Below are positions 8,852 to 17,799 of a stretch of DNA of 64,000 bases, piece after piece (position 1 is the first letter of the stretch; the number at the start of each line of letters is the position of its first letter). The notes beneath the pieces were generated by a model, which saw only the letters and a program-made list of their open reading frames with translations, did not search any database and was not told where the DNA came from. Made by a program: the position numbers and the translations under genes. The stretch is taken from contig CAVYRO010000003.1 of assembly GCA_963771005.1 (NCBI GenBank), positions 186,001 to 250,000 on the forward strand. Direction: 5' to 3'. This DNA is from DASQZK01 sp963771005 (lineage in GTDB: Bacteria; Bacteroidota; Bacteroidia; Bacteroidales; GCA-2748055).

Positions 8852-11299
8852 ATGAACTTAAAAGTTCTATTCAGGCAGTTGGGCAGATCGGGATTTTTAT
8901 CATCGGTAAGGTTTTTCAGTCTTCTAATCGGGTTTATAATCACAATTGTAATCGTAGTATGGGTTACTGATGAACTTAGCTATGACCAATTCTGGAAAAA
9001 CAAGGACAGGATTTACAGGGTTAGCCTGGAACAATACCAGAACGGCGAATTGCAGTTGGATATGGCATCCAACTACCGGGGTGTCACCGACCTCATGATG
9101 GAAGAACTGCCGGAGGTGGAAGGCAGGGTCAGACTTCACCGGGATATGATTACGGTATTTACTCCGGATGCCCAGATCCAGGATGTAAAAATGTTCTATG
9201 CTGATACCTGTGTTTTTGATATTCTCAATCGAAAAATACTTGCCAGGGAATCTTCGGTACTTTTTCCGGATCTTAGATCGGTTGTGATCTCAGAATCCCT
9301 CTCAAAAAAAATCTTTGGTGATAAAAATCCCATTGGGAGATCCCTGAAGTTAAATGAAGGTTGGGAATTTTATGTAAGTGCCATCTTCGAGGATATACCG
9401 GCTAACAGTCATATGGATTTCGATCTGCTTATGACAGTTCCTTCCTTGCGCTACTACCTGGCAAATTTTAATAACCGGACGAGTAAACTGGATGAAGATA
9501 AACCTTTTGAATATTTTGAACCGGGACCCTATGATAAAAGATCCTGGGGCAAATGGTACGGGTATAGTTATATCCTTGTGAAGGATGGCACCGACGTTCA
9601 AACGCTCAGATCCAAAGTTGATTCCCTGATAAGCCGGGAAATATTACCGTCCATGACGAGCTCCGTCAAAATAAACCTTTTGTTTCAACCCATAACAAGC
9701 ATACATCTGCATTCGGATCTTGCAGAAGAGATGAAGATCAACAGTAGTCTTTTTAAAGTCTATGCTATGATGCTTGTGGCTTTAATCGTTATGATCATCA
9801 GTATTTTAAATTTTATAAACCTGTCGGTAATTGATTTTTACAATCATAGTTTTAATTCTGCCATCCGGATGATCTTTGGCGCGAAAGTACGGGATCTGTT
9901 AAAATTCAGGTTTTATAAGGAATTCCTTATCGGTCTAACGGCAGGCATTTGTTCGTTTATCGTAGCCTATTATGCACTGAAAGTACTTGTACCGGGTTCC
10001 GCTCCGGGACGTTTTACCTTTATCCTGATTGCCGTGATAATAGTACTGAGCGCCCTCCTTACACTAATAGCCCCTCTCCTGCATTTCAGGTCAAACAACC
10101 TTCGGGAGATGCTTAAAAGGAATATTATTTCGGGTACAGGGGGTATTATAACACGAAAATTGCTGGTTACCATTCAATTTGCAATATCCATCTTTCTGAT
10201 AGCAGCGACAATTGTTATTTTTTACCAGCTTCGATTTATTCAGCATAAGGATCCTGGTTTTGTGCCCGGATCCATTATTTATTCATATAGCCCAATGACC
10301 ATGAATGCCCGCCCGGACATACAGGAGAAGCTCCGGGTATTCCGCAGCAGGATGGATGAGATAGCGGGAGTCCGGAGTTTTTGTACTTCTTCCTCCGTGC
10401 CGGGTAAAGATTTTCTTATGCATTCCGAAAATGTAGCCAGGGCAAATGAAGAACCGGATAAACAAACCTACTTCCAGATCCTGAATGTAGATCAGGAATA
10501 CCTAAGAACTTATAAGCTGAACCTGATTGCAGGCAGGGATTTTATGGATAGCAATCACTACCCGGGAGATGAAGTTATTTTGAATCAGCTTGCTGCCAGA
10601 AAAATCGGGTTTATAAATCCTGAGGATGCACCGGGAGAGGTGATAAAAGTTGATGGAAAAAATTATGTGGTATGCGGTGTGGTCAGGGATTTTCATCATC
10701 TTTCACTTAAACAGCAACTAACACCGGTGATTATTTTTAAAAGTCTGAAATGGCGATATGCTGTCGGCTATTATTCATTCAGGATAGCACCTGAATATAT
10801 CCGGGCTGCAATACCGCTAATCGAGAAAGCATGGGTTGAAACCTATCCCGGTGAACGGTTTTTGTACAAGTACCTTGAAGTAAATTACTATGAACAATAC
10901 CTGGCTGAGGAGAATTTTGGCAATTCACTTTCACTTGGATCAATAATGGCAATTCTCATTTCCTGTCTGGGTCTTTTCGGTTTTGCCCGCTACTCTGCTG
11001 CAAAAAGAATTAAGGAGATCGGTGTCCGGAAAACTTTCGGGGCAAGCAGCAGTGCTATTCTAATATTATTTAATAAGGAAGTTCTGCAAATGGTCGGGTT
11101 CGCAGCAATTTTTGGTTTACCACTCTCCTGGTTTCTTGCAAATAAATGGCTTCAGAATTTTGCTTACAGGATAAATGCCTCCCTTTGGATGTTTGTTGCC
11201 GCATTGGCTTTGACGGCTTTAATTGCCGTTTCTGCCACATTTTATATTTCGCTGAAATCTTCCCGGGCGAACCCGAAGGAATCTCTCAGGAATGAATAA
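8852..11299 (+). CDS. FtsX/MacB-family ABC transporter permease
   Basis: An 815-residue inner-membrane protein. A first transmembrane helix (~residues 18-42) is followed by a large periplasmic MacB-type core domain, three helices (~305-420), a second transmembrane/periplasmic module and three C-terminal helices (~695-805). The motifs RIKEIGVRKTFGASSSAI and the ending SLKSSRANPKESLRNE are typical of the FtsX family. Bacteroidota carry many such permeases, often stress or export related. No ATPase gene is adjacent, so the partner must be encoded elsewhere. It is the only non-carbohydrate gene in this plus-strand run and its role there is unclear. Confidence 0.88.
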   Translation: MNLKVLFRQLGRSGFLSSVRFFSLLIGFIITIVIVVWVTDELSYDQFWKNKDRIYRVSLEQYQNGELQLDMASNYRGVTDLMMEELPEVEGRVRLHRDMITVFTPDAQIQDVKMFYADTCVFDILNRKILARESSVLFPDLRSVVISESLSKKIFGDKNPIGRSLKLNEGWEFYVSAIFEDIPANSHMDFDLLMTVPSLRYYLANFNNRTSKLDEDKPFEYFEPGPYDKRSWGKWYGYSYILVKDGTDVQTLRSKVDSLISREILPSMTSSVKINLLFQPITSIHLHSDLAEEMKINSSLFKVYAMMLVALIVMIISILNFINLSVIDFYNHSFNSAIRMIFGAKVRDLLKFRFYKEFLIGLTAGICSFIVAYYALKVLVPGSAPGRFTFILIAVIIVLSALLTLIAPLLHFRSNNLREMLKRNIISGTGGIITRKLLVTIQFAISIFLIAATIVIFYQLRFIQHKDPGFVPGSIIYSYSPMTMNARPDIQEKLRVFRSRMDEIAGVRSFCTSSSVPGKDFLMHSENVARANEEPDKQTYFQILNVDQEYLRTYKLNLIAGRDFMDSNHYPGDEVILNQLAARKIGFINPEDAPGEVIKVDGKNYVVCGVVRDFHHLSLKQQLTPVIIFKSLKWRYAVGYYSFRIAPEYIRAAIPLIEKAWVETYPGERFLYKYLEVNYYEQYLAEENFGNSLSLGSIMAILISCLGLFGFARYSAAKRIKEIGVRKTFGASSSAILILFNKEVLQMVGFAAIFGLPLSWFLANKWLQNFAYRINASLWMFVAALALTALIAVSATFYISLKSSRANPKESLRNE

Positions 11300-11329
11300 T
11301 TGTTTGGCCATATTAGTACATTTTATGCC

Positions 11330-11351
11330 TTATTACCTCTTAGAGTAATAA
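11330..11351 (+). terminator. possible weak terminator hairpin after the permease gene
   Basis: TTATTAC and GTAATAA form a perfect 7-base stem around an 8-base loop, followed by an A/T-rich stretch. The stem is AT-rich, so termination would be weak. Confidence 0.3.
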
Positions 11352-11496
11352 AGAAAATTTTAATTTTTTAGAACAACTTAATGTAATTCCACCGCGGGAA
11401 TAGGTGGCAGGCTAAATGATAGAATATCCTGCTGGCTATTCGCTGATTGCTTTAAGTCCTGCTTATTATTTTACTGACTTTAATAACCTCGTTCTA

Positions 11497-14400
11497 ATGA
11501 AAAAAATGGTTTTACAGCTTTTTCTTGTTGTTTTTTTTCTTGCTTCAGCCATTAGCCAGGACAGAACCCTTTTCTTTTCAGAATATATTGCAAACGGGTA
11601 TACCAATGCGCTTGAGATCTATAATCCCACGGATGATACCATAGATTTGAAAAGCTATTCTATCCGGCGGAACGGAAATTTTCGTTTTGATTTTCCAGGT
11701 GGGGAGATTCTGCCTTTTTCAACCTGGGTCGGTTGCAGGAACGAACCGGGAAATCCACCTGACACAAGGGTTCTTGCCGTTGCAGATACATCATGGCCGG
11801 CTTCGGGCAGCATCTGGTATTTAAGTAATACGGCTCTGATAGAACTTTTAAAGGACGGAAATGTCCTGGATGTAATAAACGGTGATCCGGCAAATGCAGA
11901 GGTTGCAGGTGTTCCAGGGGCTCTCGAAGCTCATACACTCATCCGGAAGTCGTCCGTTTTAAAAGGCGAACCGGTTTGGGACCTTTCAAGAGGGACTAAT
12001 GTGGATAACTCCCAATGGATCGTAAGCGACATTTCCTATGAATACCTGGGAGAACATGAGGCTGATTTAGGAGGTGTTCCCTGGCTTGGTGTCAGATATG
12101 AAGGGATAAGTCTTATTTCCGGAACTTCCCTGGTGGACTACGGCTCAATTGAAATAAGCACAAGCTTAGAAAAGGATTTTGTGCTTATAAACAATGACAT
12201 TAACAGTGGTCATCAGTTCAGTATTAAAAGTTCCGGGGATAGCTTTGCCCTTTCAGATACAAGCATGATCATAGGGCCTGGCGGAACAGATACCCTGCAT
12301 ATAATTTTTTCTCCCGTTGAAGTCCTGCAGCGTAACTCAGTCATTCAAATCGCCGGCATTGACGATATCGATAGTGTATTTACATTCAGCGTTAAAGGCG
12401 CCGGATCAATATATAGTGACCAGGACACCATCCGTTTCTATGTCTCTCCCGCAGGTCTGGATACAAATTCAGGGGAAACGCCGGAAGAACCTCTCAGGAC
12501 CATACAGGCAGCGGTTGACAAAGTGATTGCCCTGAACAGGCCAGAACAGGTGCAGTTACCCGTTATACCAGCTCCTGCTACCAATCCCATACTTGGTACA
12601 CCCGACAATTACAGGGATATAATCCTCGCGAACCTTTCCAATCTGGAGAACAGGGTTGAAATACATCTGTTGCCGGGATGGCATTTTCTCAACTCCCGAA
12701 TAACAATTGGTAATACCACTGGAGGAAATATTCATTTTATAGGCGACTGGACCCAGGGTGCAGATGCCGGGATCAAGGCTGGACTTGAGAATAATATCGA
12801 CGATCCTTCGTGGATGGATCTTCCGGTTGACAAAATGCCGGTTGTAAGCGGCGGCAGACAAATCACCGGTTGGAGAGACACAACCGTAAACGGGAAGAGT
12901 GCATGGGTGACAAATATTCCGGAGGTTGCTGCAGGAAGCTGGTATTTTAAGCAACTCTTTGTGAACGGGAAAAGAGCAGTGAGATCCCGCTTTCCGAAAA
13001 CAGGAACTTTCCGGATTACCGAAATCCTTCCCACAACCACGGGTGCAATCAGTAATAATACCGACCGGGTCAGGGTAAATACGAATGACTTTCAAAACTG
13101 GAAAAACAGTACCGATGTTGAGATGGTACATACCCATCGGTGGCTGGATGAGCGAATGCCGGTAAAAAATATTGACGTTGCAAACCGTATTATCACCCTT
13201 AAATATGTTACGAGTCATGAAATGGTTGGCAGTCATCCTATTCATGGTGCAGGACTGTCTGCATATTTCTGGGATCATGTGTTTGAGACCATGAGTGAAC
13301 CGGGTGAATGGTATCTGGACCGTCTCTCGGGGAGGCTGTATTATATCCCAAATGCCGGAGAAACAAAGGAGAGTTCTGTGATAATTGCGCCGAAACTACT
13401 AAGTCTGTTCCGTATTTACGGAAACGGCAGCATTAATAAGTTCATCTGGTATGTATCTTTTGAAAAGATCGGGTTTATGCATACGGAATCCGTTATTGAA
13501 TCTCATATTGGAACTGGGAACAGCAATACGTATGGTGAAGGGGCATTGTCTTTTGAAGATGCAAGGGTTCCCACTGTTAAAGCCTGCTATTTCGGGCATC
13601 TTGGAGATGTTTGCATCGAATTCGAAAGTGGGACCATGGGTGGGGAAATAGCATCCAATATTTTCCGGGATCTCGGTTCGGGGGCAACGGGAGTATATGG
13701 GATAACTACTTCAAACCTTTATTATAAAAAGACAGGTTACAATTTTCTGCATGATAACGACATCATGGGATATGGCCGTTTTTATTTCGGGGAGGTGGCC
13801 ATGCGGCACGTCAATACCGTACATATGTTAATAGAACATAACAATATCAGCGAAGGATACTTTAATGCGATCACCTGCACTGCTAATCCGGGTGTTGTTT
13901 ATTCCTACGGGTTCAGGAATGTTATCAGGCAAAACAAGATCCATGACCTGGGGCATGGTGTGTTAAGCGATATGGGGGCCATTTATACCTCAGGTTACCA
14001 GCCTTATTCCCTGATCGAAAATAACCTGATTTACAATATCGAAGGGCGGGATTATAATGGAGATGTTATTTACCTCGATGATAATACGGCCCATTTTACC
14101 ATCCGGAATAATATTCTCTATAATTCAAACGAAGATGTATTCGAAGAAAAAAGTCATTACAACCTGATCGAAAACAATATTATCGCTTTCGGGACAAGAT
14201 CAGCCCTGTATAGCCATGAAAGCAGCCTTCCGACTTCTGAAGATGTGTTGGGCCTGGGCATAAAAGCTACAGAATTCAATCATAATATCGTTTTACAGAA
14301 TGGAGCAAGAAGCTTCTACAAGGGTCCCGATACAGGCCCGAATATCCAGTTACAATATAAGGGAGACCAAAATCTGTTCTGGGATTATTCACTTCCTGAG

Positions 14401-16104
14401 CAGGATATGAATGAGGATCAAAGCTTTGCACAATGGAAAGTCACTTCAGGCGATGACGCAAACTCCGTAGTTGCTGATCCCGGATTCATGGATCCCTTCA
14501 ACGGCGATTTCAGGTTTAAAGGTGAATCCCCGGCGAAAATCCTTGGATTTGTTGAAATCGATATGTCTCAGGTTGGAACACGGAAGTCCGTATGGCTTGA
14601 GGATGGAGCCGTATGGATTGATTACCCAGGTAAACCTGCAAAGCCGGATTTCCTTCCATCCGATATTCCCGGGATCCACCTTTGGTTAACGGCAAAGGAT
14701 TTAAAAGAGGGAAAAGTTTCAACCTGGGAAGACCGTACTCCTGATAAGTTCTCGTTCTACCAGTTTGACGAAGATTTAGAACCATCGGTTAACCCTGCCG
14801 GTTTAAATGGAAATCCAACGCTTCATTTTGATGAAGGCCAATGGATGTCCACGAGCCATAAAAGCCTCGAAATCTCTGGTTCTCTTGCGAATTTCAAAAA
14901 AGAAGATTTTACCATCTTTACCGTATGCAAAAGTTCAGGTAACCAGCCGATTTTTTGTAAAGGGAACACCGGTGCTAACGGAACCTTAAGCATTGGTGAA
15001 AACCAAAACCAGCTGAAGTGGGGAAGTTCAGCTTCAATAGGAAAACCAGGAAACGATTTCAAAGTGAGAATTTACTCACGGAATTCCGGACAAATCAAAT
15101 TCTATGAAAATGAAATTTTAAGAGATTCCACAGATTTACCAGGGATAACAAATTTCTATGAAAACTGGGTACATAGCTTCCTTGGAAAGACAGGTCTGTC
15201 AACAGGTGGGGAGCTTGCCGGAGATATTGCTGAGATTATCATGTACATGGGCAAAATGAGTAATGCAGACAGGATCAGGATCGAGGAGTATCTTTTTTCG
15301 GAATGGGGACTTGAAAAAGCCGTTGGTATTTCCAGCCTGGATGAATTAAACGCTGACGTTGGAACACTTGCTCCAGCGTTCTCGTCGAATGTGCTTCATT
15401 ATGCCCTTCAAATTCCTTATAATACAACAAGCCTGGCGATTACTGCAACCAAAACAGATCTGCTTTCAACAGTTGTTGGGGATGGACCAGTCCTGGTTTC
15501 AAAAGACACGATATTAAATATAAAGGTAACATCTAAAGACGGCACCTCCACAACAATCTATTCTATCTCAGTAGAGTTTCTTCTTTCTGATATATCCAGT
15601 CTGGATGAATTGAAAATAGATACGGGTACATTGGTTCCTGAGTTCTCTCCGGATATTCTTGATTACAGCCTCTCACTTCCATATGGTACAACAAGCATAA
15701 CATTTACGGCTGCGAAAACCGATCCCTTATCAACAGTAGCGGGAGATGGTATAATAAATTTATCCGGTAACGGAAATATTGATATTCTTGTCACGGCACA
15801 GGACGGTGTTTCCACAACTACTTATACCGTTATTGTTGAAATCGGAACGAAAGTGAAAGATGTTAATGGAAGTTCTTTCAGGATATATCCAAATCCTGTG
15901 ACAACCGGCATTACGATCGAAATTGATCCGGGCGAAACAGGTGCGTATGTAAAACTAATCAATGTGATGGGAGAGGTGATACTGGAGAAATATGAAAATG
16001 CATCTTTAATAACTATTAATACCGGGGTTCTGCCAAAGGGTATATATTCTTTATCTATAAGAACTAATACGCATTTTGTAACGCAAAAAATTGTGAAACA
16101 ATAA
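11497..16104 (+). CDS. giant T9SS-secreted protein: lamin-tail, GH141-like beta-helix, LamG-like, two cadherin-like domains
   Basis: The ATG at 11497 is preferred over 11416 because it precedes the signal peptide MKKMVLQLFLVVFFLASAISQ, giving 1535 residues. Order, numbered from this start: lamin-tail domain (~22-200), an ASH-like beta domain (~215-310), a beta-helix domain opening FYVSPAGLDTNSGETPEEPL (~315-1030) with the GH141-like pattern EPGEWYLDRLSGRLYYIP, a LamG-like domain (~1050-1285), two tandem cadherin-like beta-sandwich repeats (each starting ISSLDEL, ~1290-1450), and a T9SS type A sorting domain (FRIYPNPV ... TQKIVKQ). It is expected to be exported by T9SS and anchored at or released from the cell surface. 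It is the multidomain counterpart of the simpler beta-helix proteins at 2759 and 24179. Confidence 0.85.
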   Translation: MKKMVLQLFLVVFFLASAISQDRTLFFSEYIANGYTNALEIYNPTDDTIDLKSYSIRRNGNFRFDFPGGEILPFSTWVGCRNEPGNPPDTRVLAVADTSWPASGSIWYLSNTALIELLKDGNVLDVINGDPANAEVAGVPGALEAHTLIRKSSVLKGEPVWDLSRGTNVDNSQWIVSDISYEYLGEHEADLGGVPWLGVRYEGISLISGTSLVDYGSIEISTSLEKDFVLINNDINSGHQFSIKSSGDSFALSDTSMIIGPGGTDTLHIIFSPVEVLQRNSVIQIAGIDDIDSVFTFSVKGAGSIYSDQDTIRFYVSPAGLDTNSGETPEEPLRTIQAAVDKVIALNRPEQVQLPVIPAPATNPILGTPDNYRDIILANLSNLENRVEIHLLPGWHFLNSRITIGNTTGGNIHFIGDWTQGADAGIKAGLENNIDDPSWMDLPVDKMPVVSGGRQITGWRDTTVNGKSAWVTNIPEVAAGSWYFKQLFVNGKRAVRSRFPKTGTFRITEILPTTTGAISNNTDRVRVNTNDFQNWKNSTDVEMVHTHRWLDERMPVKNIDVANRIITLKYVTSHEMVGSHPIHGAGLSAYFWDHVFETMSEPGEWYLDRLSGRLYYIPNAGETKESSVIIAPKLLSLFRIYGNGSINKFIWYVSFEKIGFMHTESVIESHIGTGNSNTYGEGALSFEDARVPTVKACYFGHLGDVCIEFESGTMGGEIASNIFRDLGSGATGVYGITTSNLYYKKTGYNFLHDNDIMGYGRFYFGEVAMRHVNTVHMLIEHNNISEGYFNAITCTANPGVVYSYGFRNVIRQNKIHDLGHGVLSDMGAIYTSGYQPYSLIENNLIYNIEGRDYNGDVIYLDDNTAHFTIRNNILYNSNEDVFEEKSHYNLIENNIIAFGTRSALYSHESSLPTSEDVLGLGIKATEFNHNIVLQNGARSFYKGPDTGPNIQLQYKGDQNLFWDYSLPEQDMNEDQSFAQWKVTSGDDANSVVADPGFMDPFNGDFRFKGESPAKILGFVEIDMSQVGTRKSVWLEDGAVWIDYPGKPAKPDFLPSDIPGIHLWLTAKDLKEGKVSTWEDRTPDKFSFYQFDEDLEPSVNPAGLNGNPTLHFDEGQWMSTSHKSLEISGSLANFKKEDFTIFTVCKSSGNQPIFCKGNTGANGTLSIGENQNQLKWGSSASIGKPGNDFKVRIYSRNSGQIKFYENEILRDSTDLPGITNFYENWVHSFLGKTGLSTGGELAGDIAEIIMYMGKMSNADRIRIEEYLFSEWGLEKAVGISSLDELNADVGTLAPAFSSNVLHYALQIPYNTTSLAITATKTDLLSTVVGDGPVLVSKDTILNIKVTSKDGTSTTIYSISVEFLLSDISSLDELKIDTGTLVPEFSPDILDYSLSLPYGTTSITFTAAKTDPLSTVAGDGIINLSGNGNIDILVTAQDGVSTTTYTVIVEIGTKVKDVNGSSFRIYPNPVTTGITIEIDPGETGAYVKLINVMGEVILEKYENASLITINTGVLPKGIYSLSIRTNTHFVTQKIVKQ

Positions 16105-16141
16105 GCCGGGGATTTGGAAGAAAATGGGCTTGAATCCATGA

Positions 16142-16220
16142 AAAAAGTTCACCCTCTTGAATGAAGTAGCCGGACCCTGAGCGAAGTCGAAAGGTTGCCG
16201 GGTTTTCTTGCAAACACTAG
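16142..16220 (+). repeat. single arm (R-type) of the palindromic intergenic repeat
   Basis: The 79 bases match the right arm of the palindromes at 20438 and 37290 (AAAAGTTCACCCTCTTGAA..., then CCTGAGCGAAGTCGAA and the terminus TTTTCTTGCAAACACTA) with a few mismatches. No partner arm is present. Confidence 0.8.
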
Positions 16221-16273
16221 ATGTAAATCTTAAAAAACAGGGATAAAAAAACGATTTAAAAACTTAGGCATTT

Positions 16274-17755
16274 ATGCAGAAAAAAAAGTCAGACAGGATC
16301 GTTATTTCCCGCCGCACGGCATTAAAAACAGGTGCCTTAGCTTTTATTGGCACAACCGCTTCCGGAATGATTCCCGCATTCAAACCCGGGTGGTTTGTAT
16401 TGCCTGCCCCGGGTATTTTGAATCCTGATCCTGATTTTCAAAGTTTAGGGGTAGACCGGCAGGAGATAATCCATGCCACCCCGGGAGTTATCAGGATAAC
16501 TGCGAAGGGTGATCATGTGGTCATTGCTCCTGGAAATTCCACAATCGGCGGAAGATCTGTAACAGTTACACAGCCCGCCATACTTACCATTTTACCTGCT
16601 TCTGTTGTCACGGTGACTGACGAACCCCTTCTACTCTCCGCTGACACACCGGAGGGTTGGGCAAAAGGAACCAGGCTCAAGGGCTGCAATGCAAGGGATG
16701 TCAACGCTTATAAATCGTTTGTACCAGGTTCATTGGAAATCCGGCTGACAAAAGGAGGTAAACGCCTGAAAGAGGGCACGGATTATCTCGTGGATACCGC
16801 ATGGGGACATGTCGGACTTGGACCCCGGAGCCGGGTTACTCCGGCAGATACGGTCTTCGCCACCTATCGCCACTCTTTGCTTAGGTTGGATACAATACAG
16901 GTTTCAGAAGAAGGAAAAGCCTCAATCAGGAGAGGAGAAAGTAATATCAGTACGCCAATTCCCCCCGGAGCGGACAAAGGTTCAATCGCCATCGCCCATA
17001 TCTTTGTTAACTATAACGACACCGACATAAAGCCTGACCGGATTTACCCGATCCGGGAATATGCTGACGAAGCTGTTACAGGCAGCACCCGGGGGTATAT
17101 CCCCAAAACACTCGCAAGGTTAAAGACCGGGAGATCTGTGAAAATCATTTGCTGGGGTGATTCTGTCACCGCAGGAGGCAACGCCTCCAAACCGGAGTTT
17201 CGTTATCCTGACGTATTCATAGAGGGTTTGCGTCAAAGATTTCCTGGGACAAAAATTGACATGCAAAACATCAGTGCAGGTGGCTCGAACAGCCGGCAAT
17301 GGCTATACCCGGATGCGTTTCTCTATCGCGACAAGCCCTGGCAGGAAACAGGCGTGACCTGGCAACGCATCGCTGATGCCAATCCGGACCTCATAACTCT
17401 TGAGTTTGTTAATGACGCTAACCAATCACCTGATATAGTTGACGAAGTCTATTCCGATATTCTAAACCGGATTCAGGATATTGGTTCGGAGCTGATCTTG
17501 ATCACTCCGCATTTTACAATGCTGGAAATGATGGGTTTCAAAGATATGCGAGAGCCCGAAAAGCGACCTTATGTTCTGGCTCTTCGTGAGTTTGCAGCAA
17601 AACATAACATTGCGCTGGCCGATGCTTCCTCACGTTGGGAACACCTGGCGAAGGAAGGCATCCCCTACCTGACCCTTCTGGATAATACGATCAATCATCC
17701 CGATGACCGGGGACACCGGATATTTGCGGAAGAATTGTGGAAATGTTTTCAATAA
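16274..17755 (+). CDS. Tat-exported SGNH/GDSL-type hydrolase (probable carbohydrate esterase)
   Basis: A 493-residue protein with a twin-arginine signal (SRRTALKTGALAFIGTTASG, ~12-31), implying export in folded form. Residues ~45-270 are beta-rich without a recognised family. Residues ~290-493 are an SGNH hydrolase: block I WGDSVTAG with nucleophile Ser297, block II glycine in SAGGSNS, block III asparagine in EFVNDAN, and the catalytic pair Asp478-x-x-His481 in DDRGH. These enzymes commonly remove acetyl or other acyl groups from polysaccharides. The rhamnosidase-like gene starts 44 bases after the stop, suggesting joint expression. Confidence 0.85.
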   Translation: MQKKKSDRIVISRRTALKTGALAFIGTTASGMIPAFKPGWFVLPAPGILNPDPDFQSLGVDRQEIIHATPGVIRITAKGDHVVIAPGNSTIGGRSVTVTQPAILTILPASVVTVTDEPLLLSADTPEGWAKGTRLKGCNARDVNAYKSFVPGSLEIRLTKGGKRLKEGTDYLVDTAWGHVGLGPRSRVTPADTVFATYRHSLLRLDTIQVSEEGKASIRRGESNISTPIPPGADKGSIAIAHIFVNYNDTDIKPDRIYPIREYADEAVTGSTRGYIPKTLARLKTGRSVKIICWGDSVTAGGNASKPEFRYPDVFIEGLRQRFPGTKIDMQNISAGGSNSRQWLYPDAFLYRDKPWQETGVTWQRIADANPDLITLEFVNDANQSPDIVDEVYSDILNRIQDIGSELILITPHFTMLEMMGFKDMREPEKRPYVLALREFAAKHNIALADASSRWEHLAKEGIPYLTLLDNTINHPDDRGHRIFAEELWKCFQ

Positions 17756-17799
17756 TAAGGCACCGGCATACAGCAGTAACGAGATTAAATATCCTATCC

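Noticed and set aside
12556..13278. 240-codon minus-strand frame opposite the T9SS beta-helix giant
   Set aside because: Lies entirely inside a clearly coding plus-strand gene with recognised domains; its translation has no signal, motif or family resemblance.
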